This document shows positions 6,910-8,600 of a stretch of DNA of 8,600 bases, one piece after another; the first letter of the stretch is position 1; the number at the start of each line of letters is the position of its first letter. The position numbers were made by a program, and so were the translations under genes. Location of the stretch: NCBI GenBank assembly GCA_902481695.1, contig CABSXY010000073.1, forward strand, positions 1-8,600, written 5' to 3'. The notes beneath the pieces were generated by a model. The model made no database searches. It was not told the DNA's origin and saw nothing but the letters and a program-made list of their open reading frames with translations. This DNA comes from an uncultured Haemophilus sp. (GTDB lineage Bacteria; Pseudomonadota; Gammaproteobacteria; Enterobacterales; Pasteurellaceae).

Positions 6910-7701
6910 ATGCGTAAAATAAAATCTCTCGTGCTTATTGCACTTACCTCATTCGCTATTGCAGCTTGTAGCAGTGGTAATAAAGAAGTGGAGCAAGCTT
7001 CTGTTGATGAGCTTTATGCAAAAGGTGCGGCTGCATTACAAGAAGGAAGCTATTCTGACTCGATTCGTTATTTAAAAGCAGCGACAGAGCGTTTCCCTGG
7101 TAGTACTTACCAAGAACAAGCAATGCTTGATTTAATTTATGCAAACTATAAAACACAAGATTACACAGCAACGTTGGTTACTGTAGATAACTTCTTACAG
7201 CAATTCCCACAAAGTCCAAACCGTGACTATGCAGTGTATATGGCGGGTTTAACAAACTTAGCAACGGCCGATAACATGATTCAAGATTTCTTTGGTATCG
7301 ATCGTGCAACGCGTGAAACAACTTCAATGAAAACGGCGTTTTCAAACTTCCAAAGCTTAGTGCGTGCGTTCCCAAATAGCCCATATTCACAAGATGCAGT
7401 AGCACGTATGGCATACATCAAAGATTCATTAGCTCGTCATGAATTAGAAATTGCGAAATTCTATGCAAAACGTGATGCATGGGTAGCGGTATCAAACCGT
7501 GTAGTGGGTATGTTACAACAATATCCAGATGCTAAAGCGACTTACGAAGGCTTATTCTTAATGAAAGAAGCCTATGAAAAAATGGGTTTACAACAATTAG
7601 CAAGTCAAACTCAACAAGTCATCGATGCGAATAAAGATAAACAATTTGCGGACGTGAAAAAACCGGAAGAGTCTGATTTAATTCAACCGGTTAAAAAATA
7701 A
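6910..7701 (+). CDS. bamD: Outer membrane assembly lipoprotein BamD (ComL)
   Basis: BamD is an essential lipoprotein of the BAM complex, anchored to the inner face of the outer membrane, which works with BamA to fold beta-barrel proteins. The 263-residue protein begins with a lipoprotein signal: basic MRKIK, a hydrophobic core, and the lipobox IAAC, with C20 the lipidated cysteine of the mature protein. The rest consists of helical TPR-like repeats, with characteristic turns at ERFPGSTYQEQA (60-71), QQFPQSPNRDYA (97-108) and RAFPNSPYSQDA (152-163), plus the loop GIDRATRE. The frame is open from 6880, but the ATG at 6910 has AAGGA (6898-6902) 7 bases upstream and places the signal peptide at the N-terminus, so it is chosen. 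Its older name ComL reflects a competence phenotype in Neisseria. It is divergent from rluD. Confidence 0.97.
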   Translation: MRKIKSLVLIALTSFAIAACSSGNKEVEQASVDELYAKGAAALQEGSYSDSIRYLKAATERFPGSTYQEQAMLDLIYANYKTQDYTATLVTVDNFLQQFPQSPNRDYAVYMAGLTNLATADNMIQDFFGIDRATRETTSMKTAFSNFQSLVRAFPNSPYSQDAVARMAYIKDSLARHELEIAKFYAKRDAWVAVSNRVVGMLQQYPDAKATYEGLFLMKEAYEKMGLQQLASQTQQVIDANKDKQFADVKKPEESDLIQPVKK

Positions 7702-7793
7702 TCCCGTCCCTTGTGGGACGAGCTTGAATAAGCAAAATTATTCAAATAAAGGCTAGTCAAACTAATCAAATTGAGCTAGTATAAATTTAAAAG
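7702..7793 (+). promoter_or_regulatory. bamD-ssrS intergenic region: small hairpin, AT-rich dyad and candidate 6S promoter
   Basis: Three elements are visible. CGTCCC (7705-7710) and GGGACG (7715-7720) form a 6-bp stem with loop TTGT right after the bamD stop; it lacks a T-tract, so it is a weak terminator or mRNA-end stabiliser. TTGAATAA (7724-7731) and TTATTCAA (7738-7745) form a perfect 8-bp inverted repeat. TATAAA (7780-7785) is a good -10 placed 8 bases before the predicted 6S RNA start; the -35 at the right distance (GTCAAA, 7756-7761, 18-base spacing) is poor. GCTAGT is repeated at 7752-7757 and 7775-7780. Confidence 0.5.
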
Positions 7794-7990
7794 ATTTCCT
7801 GGGGTGTTCGTGGATGGGTTATGTCCCTGAGCCGATACTTAGAACTTTATAAATCGGTTTCCCGCCATTGGTGTGTAGGCTTGACCTTTGACTTTGTCAT
7901 TGGACTAAAGAAACCTAAAAATGGCCTTACCGGTTTCCTTGGACCGTCGGGTTCAAGGACTACTACTCGTAGCGGCACTCTGGGACCTTT
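7794..7990 (+). ncRNA. ssrS: 6S RNA
   Basis: 6S RNA mimics an open promoter and sequesters the sigma-70 RNA polymerase holoenzyme in stationary phase. Recognition rests on similarity to E. coli and Haemophilus 6S RNA. The 5' part reads ATTTCCTGGGGTGTTCG; the 5' side of the central bubble contains the conserved CCCTGAGCCGATA (7825-7837); the 3' part contains GGGTTCAAGGACTAC and TCGTAGCGGCACTCTGGGA. TCCTGGGGTGT (7797-7807) pairs with GCACTCTGGGA (7975-7985) to give the closing stem, including G-U pairs. By analogy with E. coli, product-RNA synthesis would start opposite T7836 and copy leftward to give an RNA beginning ATCGGCTCAGGG. The length, about 195 nt, fits the family. Exact ends are inferred. 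The gene directly precedes fau/ygfA, as in E. coli and many gamma-proteobacteria, and the two are probably cotranscribed, with 6S processed out. Confidence 0.92.
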
Positions 7991-8016
7991 TTCTTAAATC
8001 CATTCTTTCCAATCGA

Positions 8017-8589
8017 ATGAAATCAACACAGCAAACGCTTCGCAATCAACTCCGTCAACAAATTCGTAAAACACGAGCAAATTTGACCGCTCTTCAGCAG
8101 CAACAGGCAGAAGATTCTATCACTCAACAAGCACTTGCGTTAATTGAAGAACGAAATGCTCAGCATATTGCTTTGTATCTTTCCTTTGATGGAGAAATCT
8201 CCACGGATAAACTCATCAAAATCCTTTGGGCGCAAGGTAAACAGGTTTATTTGCCGGTATTACACCCTTTCAATCCGAATCATCTTTTGTTTTTACGTTA
8301 TTTGCCAGATACCCCGATGCTGAAAAATAAATTTGGCATTTGGGAACCTAAACTCAATGTGCAAAATGTCTTGCCTTTGGATGAATTAGATATTCTTTTT
8401 ACGCCACTCGTCGCGTTTGATAAACAAGGAAACCGTCTAGGCATGGGCGGTGGTTTTTATGATCGCACCTTACAAAATTGGCAAAATTCTTCTTTTATTC
8501 CTGTGGGATTAGCCCATCAATGTCAGCAAGTCGAACAGCTTCCAACAGAAGCGTGGGACGTGCCACTTCATCAAATCTTAGTTGCTTAA
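8017..8589 (+). CDS. fau: 5-formyltetrahydrofolate cyclo-ligase (YgfA/Fau)
   Basis: The enzyme converts 5-formyl-THF to 5,10-methenyl-THF using ATP, returning folate from its storage form; in E. coli it affects persister formation. The protein has 190 residues from the ATG at 8017, compared with about 182 in E. coli. It begins with a basic helix (LRNQLRQQIRKTRANLTALQQQQ). It contains IALYLSFDGEISTDKLI (51-67), the FGIWEP substrate-site motif (106-111) and the ATP/phosphate-binding loop GMGGGFYDRTL (142-152) followed by QNW. The open frame continues upstream to an ATG at 7921, but those 32 codons lie mostly in the 3' half of 6S RNA, so that start is rejected. No clear Shine-Dalgarno sequence precedes 8017. 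One near-match to the uptake signal (8086-8094) lies early in the gene. Confidence 0.95.
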   Translation: MKSTQQTLRNQLRQQIRKTRANLTALQQQQAEDSITQQALALIEERNAQHIALYLSFDGEISTDKLIKILWAQGKQVYLPVLHPFNPNHLLFLRYLPDTPMLKNKFGIWEPKLNVQNVLPLDELDILFTPLVAFDKQGNRLGMGGGFYDRTLQNWQNSSFIPVGLAHQCQQVEQLPTEAWDVPLHQILVA

Positions 8590-8600
8590 ACCTATCAAGA

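Noticed and set aside
6956..7414. Minus-strand open frames opposite bamD
   Set aside because: They are antisense to a clear bamD with lipobox and repeats; composition reflects the opposite strand.
7705..7720. Rho-independent terminator for bamD
   Set aside because: The 6-bp hairpin has no following T-tract, so a strong intrinsic terminator cannot be claimed; noted only as a hairpin in the intergenic entry.
1..8600. Mobile elements, CRISPR arrays, tRNA genes, phage or defence genes
   Set aside because: No transposase, integrase, terminal inverted repeats, spaced direct repeats or tRNA-like cloverleaf were seen; all large frames are core housekeeping genes.

Overview
The window is housekeeping chromosome from a gamma-proteobacterium of the family Pasteurellaceae, most likely a Haemophilus (H. 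parainfluenzae-like) or close relative. Three things point there: low GC with AT-rich intergenic DNA; proteins that read as close relatives of the H. influenzae versions; and seven exact copies of the 9-base Haemophilus-type DNA uptake signal AAGTGCGGT (about 0.07 expected by chance in both strands of 8.6 kb). The species is inferred from remembered family sequences, not from a search.

Layout. Positions 1-237 (+) hold the 3' end of a DUF1294 membrane protein, which meets the nhaB-dsbB operon (- strand, 2403-312) at a shared bidirectional terminator. Divergent from nhaB is fadR (+, 2538-3266); the 134-base gap between them holds a perfect 17-bp palindrome and a FadR-like half-site. A hairpin built from two inverted uptake signals follows fadR. 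Then comes a tightly packed operon rsmE-yqgE-ruvX (+, 3325-5038) with two TAATG stop/start overlaps. Another uptake-signal hairpin separates it from the convergent rluD-pgeF operon (-, 6800-5087). The divergent bamD (+, 6910-7701) encodes an outer-membrane assembly lipoprotein. The 315-base stretch 7702-8016 is not empty: it holds a small hairpin, an AT-rich dyad, and the 6S RNA gene ssrS (about 7794-7990), followed by fau/ygfA (+, 8017-8589).

Functionally these are core genes: disulfide-bond formation (DsbB), sodium/proton exchange (NhaB), control of fatty-acid metabolism (FadR), rRNA modification (RsmE on 16S, RluD on 23S), 16S rRNA processing (RuvX), peptidoglycan editing (PgeF), beta-barrel assembly (BamD), global RNA polymerase control (6S RNA) and folate metabolism (Fau). 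Several linkages (fadR/nhaB/dsbB, yqgE-ruvX, bamD/rluD-pgeF, ssrS-fau) are also found in E. coli.

I see no mobile element, CRISPR array, tRNA, phage gene or defence system, and no evidence of a previously undescribed multi-gene system. The points worth a second look are regulatory and structural: uptake signals reused as terminators and once placed as an inverted pair inside a gene, a candidate promoter embedded in a terminator hairpin, operator-like palindromes, and two genes (rsmE, fau) whose longest reading frames start too far upstream, one of them inside the 6S RNA gene.
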